DNA from: an uncultured beta proteobacterium
GTDB taxonomy: Bacteria; Pseudomonadota; Gammaproteobacteria; Burkholderiales; Burkholderiaceae_C
Direction: 5' to 3'
Assembly (NCBI GenBank): GCA_903873485.1
Contig: CAIQOO010000019.1
Location: 1 to 49,962, forward strand
Length of the DNA stretch: 49,962 nt
The position numbers and the translations under genes were made by a program. Positions within the stretch are counted from its first letter, which is position 1; each line of letters opens with the position of its first letter. Below, one piece after another: positions 1 to 9,754 of this stretch. A model generated the notes under the pieces. The model searched no databases. It worked only from the letters and a program-made list of their open reading frames with translations, and had not been told where the DNA came from.

Positions 1-1314
1 GTCAACAACACGCTTGATGCCGTGATTGGCCCGTTGAACGTGGCTGCCGGTTATGTCGATCGCATCTCCAAGGGCGACATCCCGCCAAAGATCACCGACA
101 GCTACAACGGCGATTTCAACACCCTCAAGAACAATCTCAACACCTGTGTTGACTCGGTCAATGCGCTGGTAACCGATGCCAATATGCTGTCCAAGGCGGC
201 GCTTGAAGGCAGGCTCGAAACCCGTGCCGATGCCAGCAAACACCAGGGGGACTTCCGCAAAATCGTTGAAGGGGTCAACAACACGCTAGACGGCATCGTG
301 CTGCCTGTCAACGAAGCCGTGGCAGTCCTGGCCGGACTGGAAAAGGGCGACTTGACCAAAACCATCAAGGGCGACTACAAGGGTCAATTGAACGACTTCA
401 AGAACACCGTCAACAACACCATCGCCAAGCTCGCGCAAGTGGTCTCCGATGTCAACAGCGGTGCCCAGGGGCTGGCGAGCGCATCAGAACAAGTCAGCGC
501 CACCGCGCAATCACTCTCGCAAGCGGCCAGTGAACAAGCCTCTGGCGTGGAACAAACCAGCGCTTCGCTGGAGCAAATGACGGCATCGATTGCGCAGAAC
601 ACCGAAAACGCCCGAGCCACCGAAGGCATGGCCAGCAAAGCCGCACGGGATGCCGTCGATGGCGGCGAGTCGGTCAATGCCACGGTCGATGCAATGAAAC
701 AGATTGCCGAGAAAATTGGCATCATCGACGACATTGCGGCACAGACCAATCTACTGGCCCTCAATGCGGCGATCGAGGCGGCACGCGCCGGCGAGCATGG
801 CAAAGGCTTTGCCGTGGTGGCCGCTGAGGTGCGCAAGCTCGCCGAGCGCAGCCAGGTGGCAGCGCAAGAGATCAGCCAAGTCGCGGCCAACAGCGTTGAA
901 CTCGCCGTAAAAGCCGGTCGGCTACTTGAACAGATGGTGCCCTCCATCCGCAAGACAGCGGATCTGGTGCAGGAAATCGCTGGCGCGTCAAATGAACAGT
1001 CATCGGGCGTGGGTCAAATCAATTCGGCCGTCGGTCAACTGAACAAGACTACGCAGCAAAACGCCTCTAGCTCACAACAACTGGCCGCTACCTCGGAAGA
1101 AATGAGCGGCCAGGCGGCGCAGTTGCAGTTAGCCATGGCGTTCTTCAAACTCGATGGCATCACACACGGCAGCGCACCGGTTTTGTCTGTGCGCAAGAGC
1201 GATTTCGCCAGATTGTCAAACCAGGCGAATCACAACGGCATCAAGAAGAGCAGCAGTCTGGGAAAAGCCGCACCGGCTGCCGAGTTTGACGAAGCACTAT
1301 TTACCAAATTTTGA
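1..1314 (+). CDS. Methyl-accepting chemotaxis protein, C-terminal part (5' end outside window)
   Basis: The frame is open from base 1, so the gene starts outside the window; 437 residues are visible. The first ~145 residues hold HAMP-like repeats: VNNTLD occurs at codon 1 and again near codon 93, and a related FKNTVNNT follows near codon 131. The rest is a coiled-coil signalling domain with the conserved hairpin tip ([20 protein letters not shown], about codons 244-263) that binds CheA and CheW. No membrane segment lies in the visible part, so whether the receptor is membrane-bound or soluble cannot be told. The C-terminus ends in FTKF and has no NWETF-type CheR tether. cheW follows after 12 bases, so the two are probably co-transcribed and the receptor feeds a CheA array. 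Confidence 0.95.
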   Translation, partial: VNNTLDAVIGPLNVAAGYVDRISKGDIPPKITDSYNGDFNTLKNNLNTCVDSVNALVTDANMLSKAALEGRLETRADASKHQGDFRKIVEGVNNTLDGIVLPVNEAVAVLAGLEKGDLTKTIKGDYKGQLNDFKNTVNNTIAKLAQVVSDVNSGAQGLASASEQVSATAQSLSQAASEQASGVEQTSASLEQMTASIAQNTENARATEGMASKAARDAVDGGESVNATVDAMKQIAEKIGIIDDIAAQTNLLALNAAIEAARAGEHGKGFAVVAAEVRKLAERSQVAAQEISQVAANSVELAVKAGRLLEQMVPSIRKTADLVQEIAGASNEQSSGVGQINSAVGQLNKTTQQNASSSQQLAATSEEMSGQAAQLQLAMAFFKLDGITHGSAPVLSVRKSDFARLSNQANHNGIKKSSSLGKAAPAAEFDEALFTKF

Positions 1315-1326
1315 AGGTTACACATC

Positions 1327-1902
1327 ATGAATGCATTGGTAACAATCCAGGGCAAGTCATCGGTCAATGTGGCAACGGTGCCAGCGCTGAACGAGCAAAA
1401 ACAATACCTGACGTTTCTGCTTGGCGGTGAGATGTTCTCTATCGGCATCTTGTCCATCCGCGAAATCATCTGGTATTCCAATCTGACCGAGGTGCCGATG
1501 ATGCCGACCTGTATTCGCGGTGTCATCAACCTGCGCGGCGCGGTGGTGCCGGTGGTCGATCTTTCCAACCGTTTTGGCAAGCCCGCCACGCCGGTCACCA
1601 AAAACACCTGCATCATCATCGCCGAAATCGAGTCTCCAACCGGGGGCGATCGCCAGAACATGGGCGTGGTGGTGGATGCGGTGCAGGCGGTGCTGGAAAT
1701 CCCAGCGCGTGAAATCGAACCAACCCCCGCCTTTGGTGCCCGGATCAGAGGTGATTTCATCGAGGGTATTGCCAAGGTCAATGGCAAGTTTGTGATTTTG
1801 CTCAACGTCAACAGTGTGCTCTCGCGCGAAGAGATCGGAGCCATGGGGCAGGTTGCAGAATCGGCCCGGATGGCCGTGATGGCACCGCTATCGTTGACAT
1901 GA
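1327..1902 (+). CDS. cheW: Chemotaxis coupling protein CheW
   Basis: A 191-residue cytoplasmic adaptor that links receptors to the kinase CheA. The CheW fold is clear: QYLTFLLGGEMFSIGI near residue 26, IREII, then the signature stretch CIRGVINLRGAVVPVVDL around residues 60-78, and VVVDAVQAVLEI near 115. The N-terminus is about 20 residues longer than the compact E. coli type. AAGG lies about 8 bases before the ATG. It follows the receptor gene closely, and its stop overlaps the ATG of the next (decayed) frame, an arrangement that once allowed translational coupling. No CheA or CheY is in the window. Confidence 0.96.
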   Translation: MNALVTIQGKSSVNVATVPALNEQKQYLTFLLGGEMFSIGILSIREIIWYSNLTEVPMMPTCIRGVINLRGAVVPVVDLSNRFGKPATPVTKNTCIIIAEIESPTGGDRQNMGVVVDAVQAVLEIPAREIEPTPAFGARIRGDFIEGIAKVNGKFVILLNVNSVLSREEIGAMGQVAESARMAVMAPLSLT

Positions 1903-2239
1903 AAAACCTGCACGACTACCGGCGCGCCCTAGTCGAGTGGATAGCCCTGCTGGCTAGCCTGTTGGCGCTGGGGGGCTACATCGGCTTGTTGCAGTACCAA
2001 GATCACCCGGGCACCGAAAGCCAAGGGCTGAAAATCATCAGCGACACCCTGGCCATGGACACACCCCTGGTGGCCACGGTTGCCGACCATTCGGCGGCGA
2101 TTTTGACCAAGCGTTGCGCCCATCGACTGAAGAAAACTGGCTCTTTGGCATACTGTTTTTGACTTCCACACTGAGCCTTTTTTGCTACCAGCGTCGCCGT
2201 CGCGGTTTCGAGCGGATTGCCCACGGCAAAGAGGCTAAA
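1899..2239 (+). pseudogene. Decayed membrane sensor gene (frameshifted, sensor and output domains missing)
   Basis: An ATG overlapping the cheW stop opens a frame with a good transmembrane helix (WIALLASLLALGGYIGLL) and then a short extracytoplasmic piece. That frame runs on to 2162 but loses sense near 2118. In another frame, from about 2120, the sequence reads PSTEENWLFGILFLTSTLSL followed by an Arg-rich stretch, which looks like a second transmembrane helix and its cytoplasmic anchor, ending at 2239. The two pieces fit the ends of a two-helix periplasmic sensor module (diguanylate cyclase or histidine kinase type) whose middle and output domain are gone. What the intact gene encoded is inference. 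The first 87 codons could still be translated as a short membrane peptide. Confidence 0.6.
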
Positions 2240-2317
2240 TTTGCCCAACCCCCAACAAAGTAAAGTATGCCGCAGGTTGTCACGCACGGTCGTGAGATTG
2301 GCTTCTTGATGAATATG

Positions 2318-2344
2318 CCCTTCGACTGCGCTCAGGGCGAACGG
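2318..2344. repeat. REP-like half-site
   Basis: The run CCTTCGACTGCGCTCAGGGC followed by GAACGG resembles one arm of the nested inverted repeat at 39744-39805 (CTTCGACAAGCTCAGCCCGA). It is a diverged single arm with no partner nearby. Confidence 0.55.
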
Positions 2345-2355
2345 TTTTATGGCTC

Positions 2356-2390
2356 ATTGGGGTCAGTCTAATTGGGGTCAGAGTCGAATA
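2356..2390. repeat. Two direct copies of ATTGGGGTCAG, 15 bases apart
   Basis: The 11-base unit ATTGGGGTCAG occurs at 2356-2366 and 2371-2381, followed by AGTCGAATAAA. I recall this wording from short intergenic elements that accompany REP-associated transposases. No transposase is present here. It lies in the repeat-rich scar between the che genes and the signalling operon. Confidence 0.5.
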
Positions 2391-2394
2391 AATT

Positions 2395-2460
2395 TAAGCC
2401 AAATCGCCCTCCAGCCCTTGTCCCTATTGCGCTGGCAGCTACATATTTTATAGCATATTG
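2395..2460 (+). repeat. Interspersed repeat, copy A
   Basis: Plus-strand copy of the family seen seven times in the window (core CCAGCCCTTGTCCCTATTGC then GCTGGCAGCTAC, ending in an AT-rich tail). Its tail joins directly onto the truncated toxin fragment on the minus strand, so it marks the breakpoint of that gene. Confidence 0.8.
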
Positions 2461-2562
2461 ATTGCCAGGCGGCACACACAGATCATCAATGCGGCAGGCC
2501 CGGTGCAGCAGCATTTGGAGCTTGCGCCTGGCAACAGCCCGGATATTGGCAAACCTGATCAT
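2458..2562 (-). pseudogene. HigB-type toxin fragment, both ends missing
   Basis: Read on the minus strand, about 33 codons (RFANIRAVARRKLQMLLHRA, then IDDLCVPPGNQ) match the middle of HigB/RelE-family toxins, where ARRKL and the PPGNRLE motif are typical. The frame then runs into repeat copy A, which supplies about 29 unrelated residues up to a stop at 2368. The N-terminal ~20 residues of the family are also missing, and the start lies against the 3' end of the EAL-domain gene. No HigA antitoxin is nearby. The fragment should be non-functional. Confidence 0.65.
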
Positions 2563-4748
2563 GCGGCGGGCGCGAGCCGGGCGCCGTCAGGCTCACGTTG
2601 TGCCGCAGGCTGCGTGCCACGCCGGTCATCATCTGCCTGGCCCGACTCCCCCACCGGCCAGGTGACTCCCAGCAGCGCCGTCACGGTATCGGCTGGCACC
2701 GCCTGGCTGAAGTAGTAACCTTGCAGCAGGTCGCAACCCACGGCGGTCAGCAGTTGGGCCTGCTCTGCGGTTTCAACACCTTCGGCCGTGACACGCAACC
2801 CCAGGCTTTGCGCCATGGCCACAATGGCCCGCACAATCGCCAGGTTTTCCGGGTCGTTTGGTAGGCTTTGCACAAAACTCTGGTCGATCTTGAGGGTGCC
2901 GACCGGCATGCGCTTGAGGTAACTCAAAGACGAATAACCGGTGCCAAAGTCATCCAGTGCAATCTGGATGCTGGCCTGTTTGAACTCGCTGAGTATGGCC
3001 ACTGTGGCAGCCATGTTGGTCATCAGCGTGCTCTCTGTCACTTCAAGTTCAAGGTAGTCAGCAGCCAGGCCATTGCAAGCCAGGCTTTCGCGCACCACTT
3101 GCGCCAGCAGCGGATCCCTGAACTGCACCGGCGACAGGTTGACCGCAACCCGCAGCGGATAGCCGCACCGTTGCCATTGGGCCGCCTGCGCGCAGGCGCT
3201 GCGCAGCACCCATTGACCAATCGGCACAATCAGGCCACATTCTTCTGCCGCTGCAATAAAGTCGCCGGGTGGCACCATGCCGCTGCCAGGTCGCATCCAG
3301 CGGATCAGTGCTTCCAGCGCCACCACACGCCCGGTTTTGGCATCAATCTGGGGCTGGTAATGCAGTTCAAATTCGTCTCTGTCTAGCGCCAGTTGCAAGT
3401 CGCGCTCCAGCGCCATGCGCTGCATGGCGATTTCGGTCAGGTTGGCGCTGTAAAACCGGCACTGGTTGCGGCCGCTGTCTTTGGCCAGGTACATGGCACT
3501 GTCAGCGTGTTTGAGCAGTTGTGCGGCATCGTCGCCATCATCGGGGTACAAGGCAATGCCGATGCTGGTGGTCAGCCGCAACAGCTGGCCATCGACATTA
3601 AACGGCATGCGCGTCAGATCCAGCACCCGGTTGGCCACCACCAGGGCATCTTCCGGGCGTTTGATGTCGAGAATCAGCGCCGTGAACTCGTCGCCACCGA
3701 GGCGGGCAATCTGGACTTGCGGGTCCGAGTTGACATCGCGTGAAATCAGGTCCACCGAACGGACCGCATCGGTCAGGGCATTCGCCGTGTGCTTGAGGGC
3801 CTCGTCGCCGGCATCGTGCCCGAGCGTGTCGTTGATGCGCTTGAAGCCGTCAAGGTCCATGAACAAAATTCCAAACTTCGTCTCCTTGTGCTTGGCGCGC
3901 CTGAGTTCACGGTTGAGACGCTCCAAAAAAGCATGGCGATTGGACAGGCCGGTGAGACCGTCGTAAAAGGCAAGCTGCTGTATTTTCTTTTCTGCTGTCT
4001 TACGCTCGGTGATGTCGCGCGACAGCACAATGAAATGGGGCGCTTCACCTGCCAGCGCCATTTTTTGCGCGATCGAAAGCTCAAACCAGCAACTGCCTTG
4101 CGGGAGCTGAAGCTCAAAGTGTTTGCCATTCGATTTGCCGTTGTGATGCGCATCGTCGAGGGCTGCCATGCAGACCTGGGCCGCTTCGGGCGGCAACACG
4201 TCGGTCACTGTTTTTCCGATTAAGAAGTCCGGCGGGGCAGCCAGCAACTCGGTGTTGGGCGAGTGGAAGCTGATGTAACGCCCATCCACGTCAACTTCAA
4301 ACAGCAAGTCGGGGATGGCATCCAGAACGGCCGTTATGCGGGCTTTGGCGGCGGCCAGGCTTTGCAGTGTTTCGCGTGCCCTGAGCAGGTACTTGACGCG
4401 GTGCCCGAGCAAGGCCCAATTGATTGGTTTGGCAATGAAATCGGTGGCTCCGGCCTGAAAGGAAAGGTCCACCGACTGCACATCGTCCATGCCGGTCACC
4501 ATCAAGATCGGCAACAGCGGGTCGAGTTCGCGGCGCAAGGTGGTGCTGACCTCAAATCCGCTGACGTCGGGCATATCGACATCCAGCATGATCAGGTCAA
4601 AACATTGCGCACGGGCTTGTCTGAGGCCGTCGAGTCCGCCTTCGGCCAGGCTCACCTCAAAGCCGACCTTGCGCAAGGCGGCGCGCATCAGCAGGCGGGT
4701 GGTGACATCGTCGTCAACCACCAGAATCTTTGTAGTGTCGGATGTCAT
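2559..4748 (-). CDS. Response regulator with PAS, GGDEF and EAL domains
   Basis: A 729-residue cytoplasmic regulator of cyclic-di-GMP. Order: REC domain at 1-125 with phospho-acceptor Asp56 ([10 protein letters not shown]), a PAS domain at ~135-255, GGDEF at ~260-435 with an intact GGDEF motif (351-355), and EAL at ~450-690 with EAL at 479-481, DDFGTG at 599 and AEGVE at 655. Both the cyclase and the phosphodiesterase site look complete, so net activity cannot be predicted. The C-terminal ~30 residues are charged, low in complexity and outside the domain. The ATG overlaps the stop of the hybrid kinase upstream by four bases, so it is very likely the kinase's output partner. Confidence 0.95.
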   Translation of the reverse strand: MTSDTTKILVVDDDVTTRLLMRAALRKVGFEVSLAEGGLDGLRQARAQCFDLIMLDVDMPDVSGFEVSTTLRRELDPLLPILMVTGMDDVQSVDLSFQAGATDFIAKPINWALLGHRVKYLLRARETLQSLAAAKARITAVLDAIPDLLFEVDVDGRYISFHSPNTELLAAPPDFLIGKTVTDVLPPEAAQVCMAALDDAHHNGKSNGKHFELQLPQGSCWFELSIAQKMALAGEAPHFIVLSRDITERKTAEKKIQQLAFYDGLTGLSNRHAFLERLNRELRRAKHKETKFGILFMDLDGFKRINDTLGHDAGDEALKHTANALTDAVRSVDLISRDVNSDPQVQIARLGGDEFTALILDIKRPEDALVVANRVLDLTRMPFNVDGQLLRLTTSIGIALYPDDGDDAAQLLKHADSAMYLAKDSGRNQCRFYSANLTEIAMQRMALERDLQLALDRDEFELHYQPQIDAKTGRVVALEALIRWMRPGSGMVPPGDFIAAAEECGLIVPIGQWVLRSACAQAAQWQRCGYPLRVAVNLSPVQFRDPLLAQVVRESLACNGLAADYLELEVTESTLMTNMAATVAILSEFKQASIQIALDDFGTGYSSLSYLKRMPVGTLKIDQSFVQSLPNDPENLAIVRAIVAMAQSLGLRVTAEGVETAEQAQLLTAVGCDLLQGYYFSQAVPADTVTALLGVTWPVGESGQADDDRRGTQPAAQREPDGARLAPAA

Positions 4749-7177
4749 GTCAGCTCCTGTCTAATGACTTTCAAATCGGCCACAGCCCGCTGGTATTCGA
4801 GTTGCACCAGGCAAGCGTTGCTGTTGGCTGGCTGCGCCAAGCCGTCGCGCGCGCACTGCTCAAGTTCGCGGCATCGTTCGGACAGCGCCTGTGCCCCGAC
4901 ATTGGCGCTGCTTGATTTGAGTGCGTGTGCCGCCTGGGCAAGCGCCGGCAGATCGGTCGCTGCTGCGGCGGTTTCCAGCCGGGCCATGCACAACGCCGCA
5001 CCGGCCAGAAAGCTGTCAAACACCTCGATGCTCAGGGCGTTGCTGCCGGTCTCATCGAGTTCATGCAGTGTGGCCAGCATCGCCCGGTCAATCGCCGCCG
5101 GATCCTCTTGCGCCGCCGTGGCCGCCGTTGGCGGTGGCTGGGGCGTGCTGGCGGTGGAAGAACTGGCGATGGCAGAGCTGGCAGCCAGCCAGCGCGCCGC
5201 CATGGCGCGCAGTGCGGCCTGCGTAAAGGGTTTGGCCAGAAACTCATCCATGCCCGCATCACGGCACTTTTGCTCATCGCCGGGCATGGCGTTGGCAGTC
5301 AGCGCCACAATTGGCACCTGGGCAGCATGCGCATCAGGAAGGCGGCGAATCAGCCGGGTGGCATCAAAACCGTCCATCACCGGCATCTGGCAGTCCATCA
5401 GCACCAGGTCGAAGGCGCTTTGGCGCACCAGTTCCAGCGCCTGGGCGCCATCGCTGGCCAGTTCAACCTGCAGCCCAAGCCGTCTGAGCATGGCTTGGGC
5501 CACCAACTGGTTGGTCTGGTTGTCTTCCACCAGCAGCACCCGGCCGCACAGGCCCGGCTGCACCGGCTCGGTGGGCTGGTTTGGCAAGCCTGGCTGCAAC
5601 TGCTGCAAGCTGCTCTCGGCCTCTGGCAGGTGCAGGTCAATGTAAAACCGGGAACCCTGCCCCGGCGTGCTCACGACCCAAATGCTGCCGCCCATCAAGG
5701 CCAGCAACTTGCGGCAAATCGCCAGCCCCAGGCCGGTGCCGCCATACTGGCGTGTGGTGGAACTGTCGGCCTGAGAAAAATGCTCAAAAATCCTGTCTTG
5801 CGCTTCAGGTTCAATGCCAATGCCAATGCCAATGCCAGTGTCTTCGACCGACAACCGCAGGCATAACTGCCTGGCAGGCGACTCAAGCAGTCTGACCCGA
5901 ATCGTCACCTCCCCTTGGTTGGTGAATTTGAGGGCATTACCGACCAGATTGGTCAGCACCTGGCGCAGCCGCAAGGGGTCGCCATGAACCGCCCAGACAG
6001 CGACTGGCGGGGTGAAATGTGCCTGCAAGGCCAGCTTCTTGTTTTGCGCCGACTGGGCAAACATCAGCATCACGTCGTCAACCACCTGGTGCAGATCAAA
6101 GTCGATGTTTTCCAGCGTCATGTGGCCGGATTCAATTTTGGAGAAGTCCAGAATGTCGCTGACCACACTCATCAGGTGGCGACCAGAGCTTTGCGCGGTT
6201 TCGGCCCACAGCCGCTGCTCGGGGGTCAACGGGCTGTCGATCAGCAACTCGTGCATGCCAAAAACACCGTTCATCGGGGTGCGGATTTCGTGGCTCATGG
6301 TGGCCAGAAACTCGCTTTTGGCCCGGTTGGCGGCTTCGGCTTGTTCCTTGGCGCGCCGCAGGTCGATGGTGCGGCGCTCAACTTCATCTTCCAGGTGGTC
6401 GCGTTGCTGGGCCAGCCGCGTCTCGCGGTCTTCGATTTGGGCCAGCATGGCGTTAAAGCCCTGTGCCTGCAAGTCCAGTTCGGTGATGTTGCTGGGTTCG
6501 GCGCGTTCACTGTAGTCCGGGTTGCTGGCCACCCGCTGCATCAGGGTGTTCAGCCCGACCAGCGGCTTGAGCAGGGCTGCATTCATGCGCCTCAATAACA
6601 GGCTGCTGGCAAACAGACCCAGGGCGGCTGCCAGCAGCGTGATCAGCAGACGTTCAAGGGTTTGGCGATAGACGCTTTGCAAGCTGACGGCAATCACCAT
6701 TTGGCCAGTTTGCTCGCCCTTGAACCAGACCGGCTCGACCCAATCAATGTGGGTCAGGTGCAAGCCGACGTTTGACACCATCGAGGCACTGGATTGTGGT
6801 GCCTGCTTAGCCAGCTCAAAATTCTCGGCAGGAAGTGTCAGGGCTGAGGCTGAAAAAGCCGGGGCCTCGCTATCGGTGCGCACAAAATTGGCCAGGCGCC
6901 GACCATCTCGGGTGTAGAGATCGGCGCGCAGCACCTTGGACAAGTGGCGCAGTGACTTTAATATTTCCGTGGCAGAGTCGGCATCTTTGAACATCAGCGA
7001 TGCCGCAGAGTTGTCCGCCAAAACCCGCGCTTCAACCCGGCTGCTGCCAATCAGATCAAGCAGGTCCACCACCGCGCTGCTGCTGATAGTGATGCCCGCC
7101 ACCAGGCCAAGCGCAGTCAGCAAGACCCGCCGGTTGATGGCCTGCAGCCGATCGCCAAGCGACTCTTGCGCAGTCAC
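4745..7177 (-). CDS. Hybrid sensor histidine kinase with receiver and HPt domains
   Basis: An 810-residue inner-membrane kinase. Membrane helices lie at ~17-39 and ~177-197. The periplasmic part between them ([18 protein letters not shown] near 56) resembles the CHASE8 sensor of YfiN. A HAMP and coiled coil (~195-285), HisKA with His296 ([11 protein letters not shown]), HATPase_c with DTGIGI at 446, a receiver with Asp595, and an HPt domain with His751 ([11 protein letters not shown]) follow, so a full phosphorelay is encoded in one chain. The G1 box carries two extra Gly-Ile pairs from an exact hexamer repeat. The start overlaps the stop of the YfiR-like gene by four bases and its stop overlaps the response regulator start. 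The CHASE8 naming is my reading; the rest is clear. Confidence 0.95.
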   Translation of the reverse strand: MTAQESLGDRLQAINRRVLLTALGLVAGITISSSAVVDLLDLIGSSRVEARVLADNSAASLMFKDADSATEILKSLRHLSKVLRADLYTRDGRRLANFVRTDSEAPAFSASALTLPAENFELAKQAPQSSASMVSNVGLHLTHIDWVEPVWFKGEQTGQMVIAVSLQSVYRQTLERLLITLLAAALGLFASSLLLRRMNAALLKPLVGLNTLMQRVASNPDYSERAEPSNITELDLQAQGFNAMLAQIEDRETRLAQQRDHLEDEVERRTIDLRRAKEQAEAANRAKSEFLATMSHEIRTPMNGVFGMHELLIDSPLTPEQRLWAETAQSSGRHLMSVVSDILDFSKIESGHMTLENIDFDLHQVVDDVMLMFAQSAQNKKLALQAHFTPPVAVWAVHGDPLRLRQVLTNLVGNALKFTNQGEVTIRVRLLESPARQLCLRLSVEDTGIGIGIGIEPEAQDRIFEHFSQADSSTTRQYGGTGLGLAICRKLLALMGGSIWVVSTPGQGSRFYIDLHLPEAESSLQQLQPGLPNQPTEPVQPGLCGRVLLVEDNQTNQLVAQAMLRRLGLQVELASDGAQALELVRQSAFDLVLMDCQMPVMDGFDATRLIRRLPDAHAAQVPIVALTANAMPGDEQKCRDAGMDEFLAKPFTQAALRAMAARWLAASSAIASSSTASTPQPPPTAATAAQEDPAAIDRAMLATLHELDETGSNALSIEVFDSFLAGAALCMARLETAAAATDLPALAQAAHALKSSSANVGAQALSERCRELEQCARDGLAQPANSNACLVQLEYQRAVADLKVIRQELT
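5813..5836. repeat. Four exact AATGCC hexamers inside the kinase ATP-binding site
   Basis: Four perfect tandem copies of AATGCC (minus strand GGCATT, Gly-Ile) extend the usual DTGIGI of the G1 box to [11 protein letters not shown] at residues 446-456. The identical codons suggest recent slippage, and gain or loss of a unit keeps the frame. Confidence 0.95.
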
Positions 7178-7728
7178 TGGATCACCTCCGTGGCCAGGCG
7201 CAGCAGTTTGGAGCTTAGGCTAAGCTGCGCCGCCCGTGCTGCTTGCAGGTTGGCTTCAAAGGTGATCTTGTTTTGATTCACGCTCAGGTTCAGGGTCACG
7301 CCCAGGCGCGCCGCACCCGGGCTGTCAGCGATCGTCAAAACCGGCTTGCCACGCAACTCTTCGAGCACACGCGGCAGGGTGTTGATGGCGGCAGCCGAAA
7401 CAAACACCACCTGGCAACCGCCCAGTGAACCGGTGCCCCGGCGCTGCACGGTCAAGGTACGCGCTGCCACGGTTTTTCCTTCCAGCACATCAATGGCGGC
7501 ATCAAAAGGATCAGGCCCGCGAACGCACAAAGTCAGGGTGTTGCCCACATGGGCGGGCCATTCGGTAAACAGGGTGAAGTTGTAAATGAAGGCAGTCTTG
7601 AGCGCTCGCTCGCTGCCCGACATCACCAGCTCTTGCGCCGGGCTGGGCAAGGCCCACAGCAACAAGGCGCACAGGGACAACAGCCGCGCACGACAGCGCT
7701 TGCAGTGCAGGTTTGTCAGAAACGCCAT
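7174..7728 (-). CDS. YfiR-like periplasmic regulatory protein
   Basis: A 184-residue exported protein. It starts with a basic stretch and a hydrophobic core ending near PSPAQ (about residue 31), a likely signal peptide. The mature part has the YfiR (DUF4154) pattern: [17 protein letters not shown] near 42-58, a Cys pair region ([13 protein letters not shown]), and the C-terminal [20 protein letters not shown] followed by SKLL. In Pseudomonas, YfiR is a periplasmic repressor of the YfiN diguanylate cyclase. Here the adjacent sensor is a hybrid kinase. The gene overlaps the receptor gene upstream by 13 bases and the kinase gene downstream by four, so all are coupled. That it restrains the kinase is inference. 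Confidence 0.88.
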   Translation of the reverse strand: MAFLTNLHCKRCRARLLSLCALLLWALPSPAQELVMSGSERALKTAFIYNFTLFTEWPAHVGNTLTLCVRGPDPFDAAIDVLEGKTVAARTLTVQRRGTGSLGGCQVVFVSAAAINTLPRVLEELRGKPVLTIADSPGAARLGVTLNLSVNQNKITFEANLQAARAAQLSLSSKLLRLATEVIQ

Positions 7729-9743
7729 GTTGCCCTCACGGTCAGGCTGCGGCCAATCTCGGTTTGCTCAACCGGCAGGTAGTCTGAAACAAATTCGGCA
7801 TGGCGCGTCTCCAGCAGGTTTTGCCCGATGATGGCCAGCTCGGCTTGGGCTCCCAGGCGCATGGCATAGCGCATATCCAGCGTGGTGTAGGCTGGCACTT
7901 GCGGGTTACGCAGGGCGCTGGTGTACTTCAGCCACAAATCGAGCTGCTGGCCCTGCCCCCAGGTCCATGACGAGCGCAGCGATACCCGGTCACGCGCCAC
8001 CCGGCTTTGCCACAGGTCTTGGGCGGCTGCGGCTACCGGGTCGGCGGGTAGTGGGCTGCTCAGGTACAGGCGTGCATAACTCGGCTGGAGTCGCCAATCG
8101 GGGCTGACCTGCCAGTCCGCCGCCAGTTCAAAGCCATGCGTGCGGGCGCTGGCGGCGTTGATGGTGGCCAGTGGCACGATCACCAGTGACGGCGAGATCA
8201 CCTGTACCGGCTGGCTGATGGTGGTGAGCAGGTTGCGGTAGTCGCTGATAAAGGCACTCAGGTCGAGTGACAAGCGGGAATTGACCCGGCCACGCCAGCC
8301 AGCCTCCAGCGATGTGACGGTTTCGGCCTGCAGGGTGTCTGGTGCCGGTGGCAGGCGAATGGTCGTGATGGCTGGCTGGTAAGGTGGCACCGCCGCCTGC
8401 GCAGCGAAATTAAACGGCACATCCTGCTCCAGCCGCGAGGGCGTGCGCGCCGCCCGGGCCAGCGAGGTCCACCAGGTGGTGGTGGCATCGGGCGTGTAGG
8501 TCAGGCGCAGGTCAGGCTGAACCTGGGTGCCGCTCCAACTGTCAAAGTCCACCCGAACTCCACCGCTCAGGTGCAGGCGATCAGGCACCAGCGTGTAGTC
8601 GTCGTGTGCAAAGACGCTGGCGAGTTGCCAGTTGCGCTCGGGGCGGGTGAATCGGGTTGCCCCGATCACACCGGCATTGGGCAAACTGATTTGGTCATCA
8701 GAGAACCGGTACGAGGCACCCCAAAGCAGATCGTGGTCACCGATTGGCTGGCGCTGCTGGAGTTCACCGGCTATGGTGTGGCGCTCTTCGCGGATGATGC
8801 TCTGCAGGTCTATCACTGCGGTGTCAGCCGAGATTTGCCAGTCAAGTTGCCCGCCGCCCGCGGTTGGCCGTTCGCGGCGCAGCAGCAGGCTGCTGCCGGT
8901 ATTGCTTTGCTCGACTTCAAACAGTGGCGGCACCCGGCTATAGCGGCTGTAGTCCATCCGGTCGTCGGCGCGCGACTGGTAGGTTTCGCCCGCCAGAATC
9001 CAGCGACCACCGCCGCTGGCTGGCCAGTCACCGCGCAGCCCGATGCGGTCGGCGCGCCAGCCGTCATTGCCCGGCGTGCCGCTGCTGGTTTTGGCCGGGC
9101 GCAGATCAAAGCTCTTGACCGACAGCCGCACATGACCATCCGCCAGTGCAAAGCCATGGCGCAGCGTGATGGCAGCAGGCTCATCGGTGGCGCTGGAGGC
9201 GACCAACTCGGTGCCCAGGGTGCTGTCTGCGCTGCGGGTGATGATGTTGATGACACCGTTGACGGCGTTGGAACCCCACATGGCGGCACTCGGCCCACGG
9301 ATCACCTCAATGCGCTCAATGTCTCCCAAAATGGCGTCCTCGGCCTCCCACATCACGCCGGAGAACAAGGGTGAATAGATGCTGCGGCCATCCTTGAGCA
9401 CCAGCAGTTTCTGGGCAAAGCGGCCATTGAAGCCGCGAATGCTGACGGCCCAGCGGTTGTTGCCAATGCGCGCCACTTCCACCCCCGGAGCCAGGCGCAA
9501 TGCCTCGGGCAGGGTTCTGGCACCGGAGCGTTCAATCTCTTCGCGGGAAATCACCGACACCGCTGCCGCCACATCCTGCACCTGCTGCAACCTGCGTGAG
9601 GCACTGCTGATTTCTATTTTCAGCAAATCCTCAAGTGGCAGGTTCAATAAATCCCCGCTGGCCCAGACCGGCATGGCCAGTGGCGCACAGACCAGCGCCA
9701 GGGTGCGAACGGTGTAGCGAAAGTGGTCGATGGTGACAGGCAT
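7716..9743 (-). CDS. TonB-dependent outer-membrane receptor
   Basis: A 675-residue outer-membrane beta-barrel with an N-terminal signal peptide (TVRTLALVCAPLAMPVWASG). A plug domain follows, with LPLEDLLKIEISSASRRLQQ near 30, AVSVISREEIERSGARTL, and RIEVIRGPSAAMWGSNAVNG near 135, then a long barrel that ends in an aromatic residue (TVRATWRF). The ATG at 9743 is chosen over an upstream in-frame start at 9968 because it precedes the signal peptide and the longer N-terminus has no export signal. It is the first intact gene of the signalling operon. The substrate is unknown; the lack of an N-terminal secretin-like extension argues against a FecA-type sigma-factor transducer. In this operon it could deliver or sense a ligand for the YfiR-like protein. 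Confidence 0.93.
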   Translation of the reverse strand: MPVTIDHFRYTVRTLALVCAPLAMPVWASGDLLNLPLEDLLKIEISSASRRLQQVQDVAAAVSVISREEIERSGARTLPEALRLAPGVEVARIGNNRWAVSIRGFNGRFAQKLLVLKDGRSIYSPLFSGVMWEAEDAILGDIERIEVIRGPSAAMWGSNAVNGVINIITRSADSTLGTELVASSATDEPAAITLRHGFALADGHVRLSVKSFDLRPAKTSSGTPGNDGWRADRIGLRGDWPASGGGRWILAGETYQSRADDRMDYSRYSRVPPLFEVEQSNTGSSLLLRRERPTAGGGQLDWQISADTAVIDLQSIIREERHTIAGELQQRQPIGDHDLLWGASYRFSDDQISLPNAGVIGATRFTRPERNWQLASVFAHDDYTLVPDRLHLSGGVRVDFDSWSGTQVQPDLRLTYTPDATTTWWTSLARAARTPSRLEQDVPFNFAAQAAVPPYQPAITTIRLPPAPDTLQAETVTSLEAGWRGRVNSRLSLDLSAFISDYRNLLTTISQPVQVISPSLVIVPLATINAASARTHGFELAADWQVSPDWRLQPSYARLYLSSPLPADPVAAAAQDLWQSRVARDRVSLRSSWTWGQGQQLDLWLKYTSALRNPQVPAYTTLDMRYAMRLGAQAELAIIGQNLLETRHAEFVSDYLPVEQTEIGRSLTVRATWRF

Positions 9744-9754
9744 GGTGGTGACTT

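Noticed and set aside
4263..5645. 460-codon open frame opposite the hybrid kinase and regulator
   Set aside because: It is antisense to two well-supported genes, has odd Ser/Ala/Arg composition and crosses their junction. High GC explains the openness.
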